NCBI GenBank assembly: GCA_905369775.1
Contig: CAJPJR010000050.1
Location: forward strand, 1-14,604
DNA: 14,604 nucleotides
Reading direction: 5' to 3'
From: Prevotellaceae bacterium UBA1746
Lineage (GTDB): Bacteria; Bacteroidota; Bacteroidia; Bacteroidales; Bacteroidaceae
The notes beneath the pieces were generated by a model, which was given only the letters and a program-made list of their open reading frames with translations, searched no databases and had not been told where the DNA came from. Position 1 is the first letter of the stretch. Each line of letters opens with the position of its first letter. Shown here one piece after another: positions 13,713 through 14,604 of the stretch. The translations under genes were made by a program, and so were the position numbers.

Positions 13713-14063
13713 ATGAACTTTACCCTCTTTGTCACGGCTGTGCTGACCGGTCTCGGGTTCGTGGGGCTCGTCACGGTGTTGGCCAAGTTGCTCGCGCCGC
13801 GCAGCTACAACTCTCAGAAGGAAGATCCGTTCGAGTGTGGTATTCCCACCCGTGGACGCACCTGGATGCAGTTCCGTGTGGGCTACTACCTCTTTGCCAT
13901 CCTCTTTCTCATGTTTGATGTGGAGACCATGTTCCTCTTTCCGTGGGCAGTAGTGATGAAATCGCTCGGCGCTGCGGCTTTGGCGAGCATTGTCTTCTTT
14001 TTGTTTATCCTCGTGCTGGGTCTCGCCTATGCCTGGAAGAAAGGAGCGTTGGAATGGCAGTAA
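13713..14063 (+). CDS. nuoA: NADH-quinone oxidoreductase subunit A
   Basis: 116 residues, the normal size of NuoA (ND3), a three-helix membrane subunit of respiratory complex I. Transmembrane segments are visible at about 4-27, 58-78 and 85-108. The conserved loop contains DPFECGIPT (residues 38-46, with Cys42 in the ECG motif), and the second helix carries FRVGYYLFAILFLMFDVETMFLFPWA, the best-conserved part of the family. The loop takes part in coupling quinone reduction to proton pumping. Its stop lies inside the nuoB start region (10-base overlap), so nuoA and nuoB are translationally coupled, and nuoA heads the operon as is usual. No promoter motif lies immediately upstream; the nearest is at 13450. 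Confidence 0.95.
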   Translation: MNFTLFVTAVLTGLGFVGLVTVLAKLLAPRSYNSQKEDPFECGIPTRGRTWMQFRVGYYLFAILFLMFDVETMFLFPWAVVMKSLGAAALASIVFFLFILVLGLAYAWKKGALEWQ

Positions 14064-14518
14064 ATAAACGTCCCGAAATCAATAACATCCCCTACGAAGA
14101 GTTTCAAGACAATGAAACCCTGGAACGTCTGGTGCAAGAACTCAATGAGAACGGCGTCGGCGTGATGGTCGGTGCGCTCGACACGCTCATCGACTGGGGA
14201 CGCAGTAACAGCCTTTGGCCGCTGACCTTCGCCACGAGCTGCTGCGGTATCGAATTTATGGCTGTGGCTGCCGCTCGTTACGACATGGCGCGCTTCGGTT
14301 TCGAAATCACGCGCAACAGTCCTCGACAGGCCGACGTGATTTTGGTGAACGGAACGATCACCACCAAGATGGCCCCTGTGCTCCAACGACTCTACAACCA
14401 GATGCCCGACCCCAAATATGTGGTGGCCATCGGCGGTTGCGCCATTTCCGGCGGTCCGTTCACCAAAAGCTATCACGTGGTTAAGGGCGTCGACAAGGTG
14501 ATCCCAGTAGTTGTATAA
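14054..14518 (+). pseudogene. nuoB: NADH-quinone oxidoreductase subunit B interrupted by an in-frame TAA
   Basis: 154 codons to TAA at 14516-14518. The ATG at 14054 overlaps nuoA by 10 bases and gives MAVNKRPEINN. NuoB carries the terminal iron-sulphur cluster N2 of complex I. Three of four cluster ligands are present: the adjacent pair Cys63-Cys64 in TSCCGIEFMA and Cys129 in GGCAISGG. Also conserved are SLWPLTFATS, RNSPRQADV, and TKMAPVLQRLY. The normal family continues IPVDVY(I/V)PGCP; here VIPVVV is followed by TAA and then, in the same frame, VPGCPARP, with the fourth ligand at codon 159, and later QRKVRCEKLL up to the window edge at 14604. So the stop replaces the conserved Tyr, and the preceding Asp is Val. 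This may be a true nonsense mutation or a sequence error; it is marked as pseudogene because a protein ending here would lack a cluster ligand. Confidence 0.75.
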
Positions 14519-14604
14519 GTGCCCGGTTGCCCGGCACGTCCGGATGACCGCCTCCAACGCATGATGCATCCACAGCGCAAAGTGCGCTGCGAAAAACTTC
14601 TCCG
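14519..14604 (+). pseudogene. nuoB: In-frame NuoB C-terminal remnant after the TAA (runs out of window)
   Basis: Translated in the nuoB frame, these 86 bases read VPGCPARPDDRLQRMM followed by HPQRKVRCEKLL. PGCP is the fourth Fe-S cluster segment and QRKVRCEKLL resembles the usual NuoB end region. The middle (DDRLQR) and HP are unlike the PEALIYGMMQL I would expect. The sequence continues past the window edge, so the true end of the gene is not visible. Confidence 0.7.

Noticed and set aside
14516..14518. Genome-wide reassignment of TAA
   Set aside because: rpmH, ddl, the acyltransferase and nuoA all end at TAA exactly where their families end.

Overview
The window suggests a chromosome segment of a fairly GC-rich member of Bacteroidota, most likely order Bacteroidales. 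Several start sites have the Bacteroidota sigma-70 promoter pattern TTG, about 20 bases, TAnnTTTG. Starts are preceded by A-rich rather than Shine-Dalgarno sequence, and the protein types (two-domain PASTA membrane protein, NigD-like lipoprotein, Bacteroidota outer-membrane barrels, a nuo operon opening with nuoA-nuoB) fit this group. The genus cannot be fixed from the sequence alone. All supported genes lie on the + strand.

Layout. 1-1156: the tail of one outer-membrane beta-barrel gene and a complete related one. 1203-1254: a terminator, then the trpS promoter and gene (to 2502). 2580-2900: rpmH (ribosomal protein L34) as its own promoter-gene-terminator unit. 2982-3721: a secreted protein with its own promoter. 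3722-4115: non-coding DNA with a 22-bp tandem repeat. 4116-12038: a run of eight tightly packed genes: a PASTA-domain membrane protein, an RluD-type pseudouridine synthase, D-alanine--D-alanine ligase, a PlsC-like acyltransferase, a NigD-like lipoprotein, a DUF2156 (lysyltransferase C-terminal domain) protein, an Eis-like GNAT acetyltransferase, and an exported phytase-type esterase-like protein. Four junctions are overlaps or gaps of 10 bases and two more are gaps of 24 and 53 bases, so much of this is probably one operon centred on the cell envelope. 12039-12737: 0.7 kb of non-coding DNA rich in hairpins, repeated GGTGAAG/CTTCACC motifs and alternating purine-pyrimidine tracts. 12738-13367: a DUF1266 lipoprotein gene with a clear promoter. 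13368-13712: a promoter and structured leader. 13713 to the end: nuoA and the start of nuoB.

The most notable points are: (1) nuoB has an in-frame TAA at 14516-14518, where a conserved tyrosine is expected, and recognisable NuoB sequence continues in the same frame afterwards, including the fourth [4Fe-4S] cysteine; (2) the repeat-rich, possibly Z-DNA-prone intergenic region before the DUF1266 gene; (3) a hairpin-rich leader with mutually exclusive pairings upstream of nuoA. I found no CRISPR array, defence system, transposase or complete mobile element, and the protein content is largely conserved core functions.
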